Of a stretch of 64,000 bases of DNA, positions 44,665 to 53,392 are shown piece by piece (position 1 is the stretch's first letter; each line of letters starts with the position of its first letter). A program made the translations under genes and the position numbers. The notes beneath the pieces are model-generated. The model was not told where the DNA came from and searched no databases. It saw only the letters and a program-made list of their open reading frames with translations. The stretch lies in contig NZ_CP134398.1 in NCBI RefSeq assembly GCF_002968335.2, forward strand, positions 186,001-250,000, in the 5' to 3' direction. This DNA is from Mycobacterium sp. ITM-2016-00316 (lineage in GTDB: Bacteria > Actinomycetota > Actinomycetes > Mycobacteriales > Mycobacteriaceae).

Positions 44665-44728
44665 CGGCGAAACTCGCGTACCCGGGGTGATCCGGGCCAG
44701 CGGAACCCCGGGTACGCGAGTTTCGCCG
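44665..44728. terminator. Bidirectional terminator, 24-bp perfect stem
   Basis: The arm at 44665-44688 (starting CGGCGAAACTCGCG) pairs perfectly with 44705-44728 around a 16-base loop. It lies between the stops of the convergent FadE5-like and transglutaminase-like genes, which are 77 bases apart. Confidence 0.85.
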
Positions 44729-44736
44729 AACGGGCC

Positions 44737-45540
44737 TCAGCGGATCGACACCAGCTGATCGATCGAATCCTGGGGGAGATCGCCGTCGACGACCGCGGTC
44801 ACCGTCGCGCTGTTGAGGGTGATGGAGCCCTTGTGGTTGTCCAGGAACGCCGTGTCCGCGGCGTCGCGTCCCGTGGCGATCCGCACCATGCTCTGTCGGG
44901 GCGCCAGGCAGGTCGCGTCGACCACCCGCCACTGCCCTTCGACGAAGGCCTCGGCGACGGCGTGGAAGTCCATCGGTGAGCACCCGGGCGCGTACACCGC
45001 GACCAAGCGCGCCGGCACGTTCACCGCGCGGAGCAACGCCACCACCAGGTGGGCGTAGTCGCGGCACACCCCCGCGCCGGCCAGCAGGGTGTCCGCGGCG
45101 CCGTCGATGGGGTCGCTGGAGCCGGGCACGTAACTCAGCCGGGTACCCACCCAGGAGGACACCTTCTCCAGCAAGGTGGCCGAGTCGGCGTACTGCCCGA
45201 ATTCGGTTGCGGCGAAACCGAAGAATTTGTCCGCTTCGGCGTACCTGCTGGGCCGCAGGTAGGTGGACAGGTCGACATCGGCCACCGGTGCGGGGTCGGC
45301 GTGACCGATCACCGTGGCCGAATAATCCACGGTGAGGTTGCCCTCGGGCGCATCGAAGATATGGATCCGGGTGCCATGCGCGCTGGACATCTCGCGGGCT
45401 TGGATCTCCTTGCCGTCCAACAGGAACGACAGCGATTCGGTTACCTCGGCACCAGGGTGCGGAGCCACGGCGATCTGGAATTCTAGGGTCGTCGGCGCGG
45501 TGATGTCCACGTCGAGTTCGGCTCTCACGTCACGTTTCAT
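44737..45540 (-). CDS. Transglutaminase-like domain protein
   Basis: A protein of 267 residues. An N-terminal beta domain (about 1-110) precedes a transglutaminase-like core with Cys in GAGVCRDYAHLVVALLRA, His in MDFHAVAEAFVEG and Asp in WRVVDATCLAP, the papain-type triad. No signal peptide is seen, so it is probably cytoplasmic. Family members act as proteases or amide-forming enzymes; here the target is unknown. It is the only gene between two strong hairpins and so is likely transcribed alone. Confidence 0.88.
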   Translation of the reverse strand: MKRDVRAELDVDITAPTTLEFQIAVAPHPGAEVTESLSFLLDGKEIQAREMSSAHGTRIHIFDAPEGNLTVDYSATVIGHADPAPVADVDLSTYLRPSRYAEADKFFGFAATEFGQYADSATLLEKVSSWVGTRLSYVPGSSDPIDGAADTLLAGAGVCRDYAHLVVALLRAVNVPARLVAVYAPGCSPMDFHAVAEAFVEGQWRVVDATCLAPRQSMVRIATGRDAADTAFLDNHKGSITLNSATVTAVVDGDLPQDSIDQLVSIR

Positions 45541-45648
45541 TGCTGGTGCTTTCTCTGGTAAGTCTGACGGCCGTGTCTACCCGGCGCGCGCATCGACGAA
45601 ACTGTGATCCGCAGCGCACCTCCACCCAACGACTCCCGCGAGCAACGT

Positions 45649-45684
45649 AAATGGCCCCAAAACCAGGTGGTTTTGGGGCCATTT
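45649..45684 (-). terminator. Hairpin terminator after the aldehyde dehydrogenase gene
   Basis: AAATGGCCCCAAAACCA pairs perfectly over 17 bases with 45668-45684. A second pairing, CGCGAGCA (45637-45644) with 45690-45697, extends the structure. It starts 28 bases past the aldehyde dehydrogenase stop. The stem shares AAATGGCCCC with the hairpin after pckA. Confidence 0.82.
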
Positions 45685-45711
45685 GTGTCTGCTCGCGCAG
45701 AAAGGTTGTGG

Positions 45712-47181
45712 CTACTCCGGGGTGTAGCCGAACGGCAGCAGCACGCTCTTGGATTCGCAGTAGCCCGAGATGCCTTCCGGGCCACACTCACGGCCGATGC
45801 CGGAGTTCTTGTACCCACCGAACGGCGCGCCCGCATCGAAGGCATACATGTTGATGCCGTATGTGCCGGTGCGGATCTGCTTGGCGATCTCGATGGCCTT
45901 GGCGTAGTCGGTGGTGTACACCGAACCGGCCAGCCCGTACACCGAGTCGTTGGCGATGCGCACCGCGTCGGCCTCGTCATCGAAGGGGATGACCACCAGG
46001 ACGGGTCCGAAGATCTCCTCCTGGGCGATGGTCATCGAATTGTCCACATCGGCGAACACGGTGGGCTGCACGAACCAGCCGCTGTCCAGGCCCTCGGGCC
46101 GCCCGCCGCCGGTGACGATGCGCGCGCCCTCGTCGACGCCCTTCTTGATGTAACCCTCGACGCGCTCACGCTGCTTCTCCGAGATCAGCGGGCCGATCAT
46201 GGCGGCGGGGTCATCGGGGGTGCCGGCCTGCATCCCGGCTGCCGCGGCGGCGACCTTTTCGACGACCTCGTCGTAGCGTGACCGCGGGGCCAGGATGCGG
46301 GTCTGGCCGACACAGGCCTGCCCGGAGTTCATCAGGCCCGAGAAGATCAGCATCGGCAACGTCGAATCCAGGTCGGCATCCTCCAGGATGATCGCCGCGG
46401 ATTTGCCGCCGAGTTCCAGCGTGCACGGCTTGAGCTTCTCGGCGGCGATCTTGCCGATCTCCTTGCCGACCGCGCTCGACCCGGTGAAGGTGAACTTGTC
46501 CAGTGCCGGGTTGTCGGTCAGCGCGCGACCGGTCTCGACACCGCCGGGCACCACGGAGAGCACGCCCTCGGGCAGACCGGCCTCGGCGAACACGTCGGCC
46601 ATCAGGTTGGTGGTCAGCGGGGTCTCGGCGGCGGGCTTGAGCACCATGGTGCAGCCGGCCAGCAGGGCCGGGCCCAGCTTGTTGGCGGCCAGGAAGAACG
46701 GCACGTTCCAGGCCACGACGGCGCCGACCACACCGATGGGCTCCTTGAGCACCAGGGTCTGGCCGTAGAGGCCGTCACGGATGTCCTGCCACGCGAACTT
46801 GTCGGCACCGGTGGCGTAGAACTGCAGCGTCGACATGGCCGCGCCGTACTGCATCATGTCGACGATGGTCTGCGGCTGGCCGGTCTCCAGCTTGAGCAGA
46901 TGCTTGAACTCCTCGGCGCGGGCCTCGATGAGCTCGACGGCCTTGGCGAGGACCGCCTCGCGCTCCTTCGGGGACATCCGCGGCCACGGGCCCTCGTCGA
47001 ATGCCTTGCGGGCTGCGGCGCACGCGGCGTCCACATCCGCCTTGGCGGCCAGCGGAACCTGGCCGACCTTCTGCTCGGTGGCGGGGGAGAAGACCTCGAT
47101 GACCTCCGAGGTCGACGGTTCGACCCACTGACCACCGATGAACAGCTTGTCCCACGTTGTTTTGAACGCCGTCTGTGTCAT
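45712..47181 (-). CDS. Aldehyde dehydrogenase, Rv0223c-like
   Basis: An NAD(P)-dependent aldehyde dehydrogenase of 489 residues. The catalytic Cys is in NSGQACVGQTR, the general-base Glu in LELGGKSAAI, the cofactor site in GSSAVGKEIGKIA, and WNVPFFLAANKLGPALLAGC is also conserved. Length and flanking genes match Rv0223c. It oxidises an aldehyde to an acid; the substrate is unknown. ATG 47181 is preferred. A KstR-like half-conserved site lies 32 bases upstream, so regulation by sterols is possible. Confidence 0.93.
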   Translation of the reverse strand: MTQTAFKTTWDKLFIGGQWVEPSTSEVIEVFSPATEQKVGQVPLAAKADVDAACAAARKAFDEGPWPRMSPKEREAVLAKAVELIEARAEEFKHLLKLETGQPQTIVDMMQYGAAMSTLQFYATGADKFAWQDIRDGLYGQTLVLKEPIGVVGAVVAWNVPFFLAANKLGPALLAGCTMVLKPAAETPLTTNLMADVFAEAGLPEGVLSVVPGGVETGRALTDNPALDKFTFTGSSAVGKEIGKIAAEKLKPCTLELGGKSAAIILEDADLDSTLPMLIFSGLMNSGQACVGQTRILAPRSRYDEVVEKVAAAAAGMQAGTPDDPAAMIGPLISEKQRERVEGYIKKGVDEGARIVTGGGRPEGLDSGWFVQPTVFADVDNSMTIAQEEIFGPVLVVIPFDDEADAVRIANDSVYGLAGSVYTTDYAKAIEIAKQIRTGTYGINMYAFDAGAPFGGYKNSGIGRECGPEGISGYCESKSVLLPFGYTPE

Positions 47182-47212
47182 GGACGTCACATTACCCAGA
47201 AACCGGGGAAAC

Positions 47213-47226
47213 GAGAACCTGTTGCA
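47213..47226. promoter_or_regulatory. KstR-like site upstream of the aldehyde dehydrogenase gene
   Basis: GAGAACCTGTTGCA matches 10 of 14 positions of the clear operator core at 37904-37917 and keeps AAC-NN-GTT-NN-A. It lies between the methyltransferase stop and the aldehyde dehydrogenase start. Confidence 0.45.
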
Positions 47227-47228
47227 GT

Positions 47229-47990
47229 TCAGGGCTGCAGGACCAGCACCAGATTGCTCACCGTGAATTCCCGCACGCCCGGCACCGACGTCATCCACCA
47301 GGCCCATCGAGGGTGGTAGCGGGGAAAAGCGGCGACCAGCGCGCCGGTGCTGGCGGCCCAACGCAACCCGTCGGCCGCCGACACCGCGAACAACGACGAT
47401 CCGTAGTCGTTCTTGGGCCGGTGCCCGTGTTTGCGGGCGTACCGGTCGGCCGCCCTGGCCCCGCCCAGGTAGTGCGTCAATCCCATCTCGTGCCCGCCGA
47501 ACGGACCCAACCACACCGTGTAGGACAGCACCGCCAGGCCGCCGGGCCGGGTGACCCGCAGCATCTCGTTGCCCAGCAGCCAGGGGCTGCGCACATGCTC
47601 GGCCACATTGGAGGACAGGCAGATGTCCACGCTGTCGTCGGCGAACGGCAGTGCGGTGCCGGATGCCCGGACGAAAGACCCGCCACCCGGTTCGCCGGCG
47701 GGACCTGCGTGCATTTCGCCGGGGTCCGGTTCGACGCCGATGTAGTGCATCCCGGCGGCGGTGAACGCGGACGCGAAATAGCCGGGACCGCCGCCGACGT
47801 CCAGTGCGGTGCGCCCGGCGGGGGTGGTGGCGTGCAGCCCCGTCCACAGCTTTCCGACCATGTCGACGGTGTCGTCGGCGAGCGCGCCGTAGAACCGGGC
47901 GGGGTCGGATTGTTCGTACCGGAACGCGCTGAGCAGGCGGACCGATCGACTCAGGGTGGCTCGGCGGGCGAAGTCACGGGTGGGCCGCAC
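47229..47990 (-). CDS. SAM-dependent methyltransferase, Rv0224c-like
   Basis: A class I methyltransferase of 253 residues. SAM motif I is ALDVGGGPGYFASAF, with the acidic residue in YIGVEPDPGEM, motif II-like region SVDICLSSNVAEHV and motif III-like RVTRPGGLAVLSYT. The usual Gly-rich loop is complete. The methyl acceptor is unknown. GTG 47990 begins the protein; it diverges from the glycosyltransferase gene across a 79-base gap and lies upstream of the aldehyde dehydrogenase gene with a 47-base gap. Confidence 0.9.
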   Translation of the reverse strand: MRPTRDFARRATLSRSVRLLSAFRYEQSDPARFYGALADDTVDMVGKLWTGLHATTPAGRTALDVGGGPGYFASAFTAAGMHYIGVEPDPGEMHAGPAGEPGGGSFVRASGTALPFADDSVDICLSSNVAEHVRSPWLLGNEMLRVTRPGGLAVLSYTVWLGPFGGHEMGLTHYLGGARAADRYARKHGHRPKNDYGSSLFAVSAADGLRWAASTGALVAAFPRYHPRWAWWMTSVPGVREFTVSNLVLVLQP

Positions 47991-48069
47991 CCGGTCAGCC
48001 TAGGCGTTGCGCCGAGGCCTGCCGGCGCGCCCAGGCGTTGCCGGCGGGGCGGTTAGGCTGGGCGACGTT

Positions 48070-49242
48070 ATGCCCCGAGCTTCCCGTGACCCCCAGGTGC
48101 AGCGTGTGCTGTTGCTGGGCTGGCGCGACACCGGGCATCCGCAGGGCGGTGGCAGCGAGGCCTACCTGCAGCGCATCGGCGCGCAACTGGCCGCCTCGGG
48201 GGTGGCGGTCACCCTGCGTACCGCCCGCTACCCCGGCGCCCCGCGCCGCGACAGCCTCGACGGGGTGACGGTCAGCCGCGCCGGCGGGCCCTACTCGGTG
48301 TATGTCTGGGCGGGGCTGGCGATGGTGGCCGCGCGGGTCGGACTGGGTCCGCTGCGACGCGCCCGGCCGGACGTCGTCATCGACACCCAGAACGGAATCC
48401 CCTTCCTGGCCCGGCTCGCCTACGGCAGGCGCTCGGTGCTGCTGGTGCACCACTGCCACCGGGAGCAGTGGCCGGTGGCAGGGCGGCGCACCGGCCGGTT
48501 CGGCTGGTTCGTCGAATCGCGGCTGTCGCCGGCCATGCACCGGCGCAATCAGTACGTCACCGTGTCGCTGCCCTCGGCGCGCGAGCTCACCGACCTGGGG
48601 GTGGCCCCCGGACAGATCGCGGTGGTGCGCAACGGCGTCGACGAGGCGCCGCAGGCATCGCTGACCGCGCGGCGCTCCGCCACCCCGCGGGTGGCGGTGC
48701 TCTCCCGACTGGTGCCGCACAAGCAGATCGAGGACGCCCTGGACGCGGTGGCGGTGCTGCGCCGCCGGATCCCGGACCTGCACCTCGACATCGTCGGCGG
48801 CGGCTGGTGGGAGCAGCGGCTGGTCGACCACGCCGCGGCGCTCGGGATCGCCGATGCCGTCACCTTCCATGGCCACATCGACGACGAAGTCAAACATCAT
48901 GTGGTGCAACAGAGTTGGGTGCACCTGATGCCGTCGCGCAAGGAGGGCTGGGGGCTGGCCGTCATCGAGGCCGCCCAGCACGGCGTGCCGACGATCGGCT
49001 ACCGCAGCTCCGGCGGGTTGACGGACTCTGTCGTCGACGGTGTCACCGGGTTGCTGGTGGACGGCCCCGACGACCTGGTCGACGGTCTGCGCCGGCTGCT
49101 CACCGACCGGGTGCTGCGCGACGAACTGGGCGCCAAGGCGCGGACCCGCAGTGCGGAATTCTCTTGGGTGCTCAGCGCGGACGCGATGCGCACCGTGCTG
49201 GAATCGGTGCACGCGGGACGGTTCGTCAGCGGCGTCGTCTGA
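48070..49242 (+). CDS. Glycosyltransferase family 4 protein, Rv0225-like
   Basis: A cytoplasmic GT-B enzyme of 390 residues. The N-terminal acceptor domain contains GHPQGGGSEAYLQRIGAQLAA; the C-terminal donor domain has RLVPHKQIEDAL and the EX7E-type motif in SRKEGWGLAVIEAAQHGVP, which binds the nucleotide sugar. It matches Rv0225 in position and size. It probably adds a sugar to an envelope glycan or lipid; donor and acceptor are unknown. It converges with a polytopic membrane protein gene and lies near pgfA. Confidence 0.9.
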   Translation: MPRASRDPQVQRVLLLGWRDTGHPQGGGSEAYLQRIGAQLAASGVAVTLRTARYPGAPRRDSLDGVTVSRAGGPYSVYVWAGLAMVAARVGLGPLRRARPDVVIDTQNGIPFLARLAYGRRSVLLVHHCHREQWPVAGRRTGRFGWFVESRLSPAMHRRNQYVTVSLPSARELTDLGVAPGQIAVVRNGVDEAPQASLTARRSATPRVAVLSRLVPHKQIEDALDAVAVLRRRIPDLHLDIVGGGWWEQRLVDHAAALGIADAVTFHGHIDDEVKHHVVQQSWVHLMPSRKEGWGLAVIEAAQHGVPTIGYRSSGGLTDSVVDGVTGLLVDGPDDLVDGLRRLLTDRVLRDELGAKARTRSAEFSWVLSADAMRTVLESVHAGRFVSGVV

Positions 49243-49253
49243 CCAACCGGTGC

Positions 49254-49314
49254 GCCGAAACTGTATTCCAGACGGAGAATTGCGAGCACACGCCTTCAGG
49301 AACGCAGTTTCGGC
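49254..49314. terminator. Possible hairpin between convergent glycosyltransferase and membrane-protein genes
   Basis: GCCGAAACTGTATTCC (49254-49269) and 49299-49314 are complementary at 14 of 16 positions, with a 29-base loop. The right arm lies within the last codons of the membrane protein gene. It may stop transcription from the left. Confidence 0.4.
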
Positions 49315-50933
49315 AAGTGCAGTGAACGGCGGCGGGTGATCAGCGCGCCCACCCCGGCGCCGGTCAGGATCACCAGCCACAGCACGTGCGCGGCGATCAA
49401 CAGGCCCCGCCCCGAGGCCGCCGGTGCCGTGCCGCCGACGTCGTACAACGCGATATCGCCGTCACGGTAAGCCACCGGCAAATCCAATGCGCCCGAACCT
49501 GATTCAACGACCACCCAGCCGATCCCGGCATCGGTCAGCTCACGTTGGGACGCCCCCTCGAGCAGCAGCCGGGTCGCCTCGCGGCCGCGCGCACCCTCGC
49601 CGGGCACCGTCTGCCCACCGATCACCAGGTCGCCGCTGCCGAGCACCTCCGCGGACACCCAGCGCGGCAGCGGGTCGAGCACCGGAGCGTCACCGGCCCA
49701 ATCGAATTGGCGCATGCTGTCCGGTGGCAGCACCGCCACCGGTCGGGGGTCCGCATTGATCATCGCGGCAACCGTCGTCCAGCCCGCCGGGTAGGTCACC
49801 GAACGCATCTGCCCGCCCACACCCCAGGCCAGATCGGGCAGCACCGCGATCAGGGCCACACAGCCCACCACCGCCGCCGAACGGCCCAGCCGCGCCACCC
49901 CCGCGGCGGCCAGCGCATAGCCAGGGACGGCCAACGCCACCCACTTCTGCCCGTCACGGAGCAACCCCAGCCCCGGCACGGCCCGCATCACCGCTTCCAG
50001 CGCCGCCATCCCGGGTCCGGTGGCCATCGCCGCGGGCAGCGCCACCGCGAGGACGGCGAGCACCAGCAGTGGGCGGGCCTGCGGGCGGCGGATCGCCGCC
50101 GGTAGACCCGCGCACACCACGGCCAGCAGCACCACGGTGGCCAGCAATGCGAAAAGTGTGGTGCGTGAACCGGGTACGGCCTGCGCATTCCACATCCCGC
50201 CGAGTCCGGCGAGGCTGCCCAAGGTGCCCAGCCCGGGTTCGGCGCGGGCCGCGAACGCCGCCACCCCGGCCCCGGCCGTCGAGGCGAGCGAGTCCGCCAT
50301 CACCGCGGCCACCAGCCAGGGCGCTGCCGCGCCGGCCGCCACCGCCGAGGTGATCGCGATATCGCGCCACCCCCGGCAGCACACCAGCGCGACGACCGCG
50401 GCCAGCAACAGCCCGGTCGGCGTCAGGCCCGCCAGCGCGATCCAGAACGCGAGCGGCCAGTACCGGCGTTGCAGCATCATCGTGGCCACCCAGGGCAGGC
50501 AGCCGTAGCCCACCAGCAGGCTCCAGTGCCCCTGCAGCAGCCGTTCGGCCACATACGGATTCCAGATGGCCACCGTGGCCGCGACGCACTGGCCCGCCAC
50601 CCCGACGTCGGGCAGCACGTGGGCGACCAGTCGCGCCGCGCCCCAGCCGGCCAGCCACAGCCCGCCGATCAGCAGCAGCTTCACCAGCACGCCGCCGTCG
50701 ATCACCCGTGAAAGCAGCGCGACCACGAAGTCCTGCGGCAGCGCACGCGGGGCGGCCTGGGTCAGACCGAGCGCGGCGTCGGAGAGATGGGAGCGCGGCG
50801 TGGAGACCGCGTCCCGCAACAGCAGATATCCCGGCGCCAGCAGCGGTGCGGTGACGACCAGCGTCAGGACGAGCGAATATGCAGGCCCGATCCACCGCCG
50901 GTGGGCGGTGGCCGGTGATGCAGGGGCGGTCAG
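49296..50933 (-). CDS. Polytopic membrane protein, Rv0226c-like
   Basis: A protein of about 545 residues with some twelve hydrophobic helices, a large soluble segment near residues 385-500 and a last helix before the basic end RRRSLHLPKLRS. The layout recalls GT-C-type membrane proteins, but no catalytic DD or DE motif can be fixed. Sequence before codon 50933 is not protein-like, yet no ATG, GTG or TTG exists between there and the first helix. The first sensible codon is CTG at 50933, overlapping the pgfA stop as CTGA. Coupling with pgfA suggests a shared envelope role. Confidence 0.82.
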   Translation of the reverse strand: MTAPASPATAHRRWIGPAYSLVLTLVVTAPLLAPGYLLLRDAVSTPRSHLSDAALGLTQAAPRALPQDFVVALLSRVIDGGVLVKLLLIGGLWLAGWGAARLVAHVLPDVGVAGQCVAATVAIWNPYVAERLLQGHWSLLVGYGCLPWVATMMLQRRYWPLAFWIALAGLTPTGLLLAAVVALVCCRGWRDIAITSAVAAGAAAPWLVAAVMADSLASTAGAGVAAFAARAEPGLGTLGSLAGLGGMWNAQAVPGSRTTLFALLATVVLLAVVCAGLPAAIRRPQARPLLVLAVLAVALPAAMATGPGMAALEAVMRAVPGLGLLRDGQKWVALAVPGYALAAAGVARLGRSAAVVGCVALIAVLPDLAWGVGGQMRSVTYPAGWTTVAAMINADPRPVAVLPPDSMRQFDWAGDAPVLDPLPRWVSAEVLGSGDLVIGGQTVPGEGARGREATRLLLEGASQRELTDAGIGWVVVESGSGALDLPVAYRDGDIALYDVGGTAPAASGRGLLIAAHVLWLVILTGAGVGALITRRRSLHLPKLRS

Positions 50934-52141
50934 ACCGGTCGGTCCGGCGGCAGGTCGGTGGGCCGTCGGGTGGGGATTTTCTCGGTCTGCGCCTCGGCGG
51001 CGGGCATCGGCCCGGATTCGTCGTCGCGCCGGCCGAAGAAGCCGCGGTCCGATCCGTCCAGACCGGGATCGATCAGCGCGGACTCGGCCCGCAGTGCGAA
51101 CGAGCCCAGCAGCACGCCGCCCACCAGGGTCACCAGACCCAGCGCGGTGAAGGTGATCGGCAGGATCCGGCTCCACAACGCCAGATGGTCCGATTCGTCA
51201 CGCGCGGCGGCGACCTGTGCCTCGACCGTTTCCTCGGTCGAGGTCACGGTGTAATCGGCGAACGTCACCTCGGGCCTGAGCGCATCCCGCGCGTAGTAGT
51301 GGTACCCGTGTTCCTTGGCCCGCACGATGGTGCCGGTGACCGGGTCGACCCAGAAGGTGCGCTGCGCCGCGTAGTACCGCGTCATGGTGACCGGATCTTC
51401 GGGATCCTCGGCTTCCACGCCCCACAGCGACGCCCGCGCGGTCACTTCGGCGTCCTCGTCGTTGTCGTACAGCGACGCGTACTTGACCGGCTCGACCAGC
51501 TTGCCGTCGGCGTCGTAGCCGACGTTCTGGGTGAACCGGAAGGCGGTCAGCCCGTTGACGTCTTCCTCGCCGTCGTAGTTGGCGTCGAAGGCCTGCTGCG
51601 CGATCGGATCGAAGTACGGGTAGGTCTTCTTCTCGGTGTCGAACGGGAAGCGGTAGGACAGCCCCTCGTGCGGCAGCGCGACGTTGGTCGGCGGGTTGTC
51701 GTCCTCGATGGAGCGCGGCTTCTGCACCGCACCGCCGGGATTGGTGTCGCTGGACACCGCGAGCGCGCTGGAGCGGTCCAGCGTGACGGTATCGACCAGC
51801 GCCAGCAACAAACCCTCGTCCTGCTGTTTGTCGGTGCGTCGCAGCGAGCTACCGACCTGCAGGGTCACCACGTCGGCGTTGGCCGGAGCCTCCACGCTCA
51901 GCTGCTGCTGAAGGGCCACCGGGACGTTCTCGTCGATGACGAACGCATCCCCGGAGGACAGTGACGCCGGATCGAGCGCGGTGCCGGTGCCCTCACTCAT
52001 CAGGTCGGCGTCGAGATCGAGCGGGATCTTGGCGATCTTGCCTTGGGTGTATGTCGAGAGCAGCAGGGCTGCGATCAACAGGGCAGCACCCAGCCCCAGA
52101 AGTCCACATGCGGCAATTCGCAGGGCGACGGCGCGGTTCAA
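50930..52141 (-). CDS. pgfA: Polar growth factor PgfA (DUF3068), Rv0227c-like
   Basis: A protein of 403 residues of the DUF3068 family. A transmembrane helix at residues about 5-27 and a second near 335-357 enclose a large periplasmic beta-rich domain; a short cytoplasmic tail follows. The M. smegmatis counterpart, PgfA, has been described as working with MmpL3 in trehalose monomycolate handling and polar growth. The TTG start at 52141 is chosen because AAGGGAG lies seven bases upstream. The gene for a polytopic membrane protein overlaps its stop. Confidence 0.88.
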   Translation of the reverse strand: MNRAVALRIAACGLLGLGAALLIAALLLSTYTQGKIAKIPLDLDADLMSEGTGTALDPASLSSGDAFVIDENVPVALQQQLSVEAPANADVVTLQVGSSLRRTDKQQDEGLLLALVDTVTLDRSSALAVSSDTNPGGAVQKPRSIEDDNPPTNVALPHEGLSYRFPFDTEKKTYPYFDPIAQQAFDANYDGEEDVNGLTAFRFTQNVGYDADGKLVEPVKYASLYDNDEDAEVTARASLWGVEAEDPEDPVTMTRYYAAQRTFWVDPVTGTIVRAKEHGYHYYARDALRPEVTFADYTVTSTEETVEAQVAAARDESDHLALWSRILPITFTALGLVTLVGGVLLGSFALRAESALIDPGLDGSDRGFFGRRDDESGPMPAAEAQTEKIPTRRPTDLPPDRPV

Positions 52142-52228
52142 CCCGTGCTCCCTTCGGTCGCTGACGACCCTAACAGCACACCGTGAGGGCGAGAACTGTG
52201 ACGATGCAGATCGGGCACACTGGTCGCC

Positions 52229-53392
52229 ATGACGGCGCCCGGCGATCGCACCACCTCGGGTGCCACGCGCAGCTTTCTGCCTGCCGTCGAGGGCATGCGG
52301 GCCTGCGCGGCCATCGGGGTCGTCATCACCCACGTGGCGTTCCAGACCGGCAACACCGGTGGGGTCACCGGCAGGCTGCTGGGCCGCTTCGATCTGGCGG
52401 TCGCGGTGTTCTTCGCGCTGTCGGGCTTTTTGTTGTGGCGGGGGCACGCCGCCGCCGAACGCGGGCTGCGGCACCGCCCGCCGACCGGGCACTACCTGCG
52501 CTCGCGGCTGGTCCGCATCATGCCCGGCTATCTGGTCGCCGTCATCGTCATCCTGACGCTGATGCCCGATGCCGGGGCCGGCTTCACGGTGTGGCTGGCC
52601 AATCTGACCCTCACCCAGATCTACGTCCCGCTGACGCTTACCTCGGGGTTGACCCAGATGTGGAGCCTGTCGGTGGAGGTCTGCTTCTACATCGCGCTGC
52701 CGGTGCTGGCGCTGCTGGCCCGGCGGCTGCCGGTGGGTGCGCGCATCCCGGCCGTCATCGTCCTGGCAGCGGCGAGCCTGGCGTGGGGCCTGATCCCGTT
52801 CGACCCGCCCTATGGGGTCAACCCGCTCAACTGGCCGCCGGCCTTCTTCTCCTGGTTCGCCGCGGGCATCGTGCTGGCCGAGCTGTCGGTCAGCCGGGTC
52901 GGCTGGGCGCACCGGCTGGCGCGGCGCCGGCTGCTGATGGCGGCGGTGGCCCTGGCGGCGTTCCTGGTGGCGGCCTCGCCGCTGGCCGGCCCGGAGGGGC
53001 TGACGCCCGGGACCGTCGCCCAGTTCGTGGTGAAGACGACGATGGGCGCGATCGTGGCCGGGACACTGCTAGCGCCCCTGGTGCTCGACGCGCCCGATAC
53101 CGCACACCGCTTCCTGGGCAGCCCGGTGATGGTGACGCTGGGACGCTGGTCCTACGGGCTGTTCATCTGGCACCTGGCCGCCCTGGCGATGGTGTTCCCG
53201 ATCATGGGGTATTTCCCGTTCAACGGCCATATGCCGGTGGTGCTGGCGCTGACGCTGGTGTTCGGATTCGCGATCGCCGCGGTCAGTTATGCGCTGGTCG
53301 AGTCACCGTGCCGGGAGGCGCTGCTGCGCTGGGAGGCCCGGCACCGTCGTGCGGCACCGCGGGACAGCGCGGTGGCTGATCTGGCTCAGTAG
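52229..53392 (+). CDS. Acyltransferase-3 family membrane protein, Rv0228-like
   Basis: An integral membrane acyltransferase of 387 residues with about ten helices. FLPAVEGMRACAAIGVVITHVAF contains the active His of the family (usually RxxAxxxVxxxH), and FFALSGFLLWRGHAAAERG and TQMWSLSVEVCFYIALP are further signatures. Such proteins acylate sugars or lipids at the membrane. It diverges from pgfA across 87 bases, and its last seven bases overlap the end of the convergent php gene. Confidence 0.92.
   Translation: MTAPGDRTTSGATRSFLPAVEGMRACAAIGVVITHVAFQTGNTGGVTGRLLGRFDLAVAVFFALSGFLLWRGHAAAERGLRHRPPTGHYLRSRLVRIMPGYLVAVIVILTLMPDAGAGFTVWLANLTLTQIYVPLTLTSGLTQMWSLSVEVCFYIALPVLALLARRLPVGARIPAVIVLAAASLAWGLIPFDPPYGVNPLNWPPAFFSWFAAGIVLAELSVSRVGWAHRLARRRLLMAAVALAAFLVAASPLAGPEGLTPGTVAQFVVKTTMGAIVAGTLLAPLVLDAPDTAHRFLGSPVMVTLGRWSYGLFIWHLAALAMVFPIMGYFPFNGHMPVVLALTLVFGFAIAAVSYALVESPCREALLRWEARHRRAAPRDSAVADLAQ

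Noticed and set aside
48000..48062. Direct repeat GGCGTTGC in the methyltransferase/glycosyltransferase gap
   Set aside because: Short, GC-rich and irregular; likely chance.
52142..52912. Upstream extension of pgfA
   Set aside because: The added sequence is opposite the acyltransferase-3 gene and has no signal or domain; the TTG at 52141 has a good RBS.
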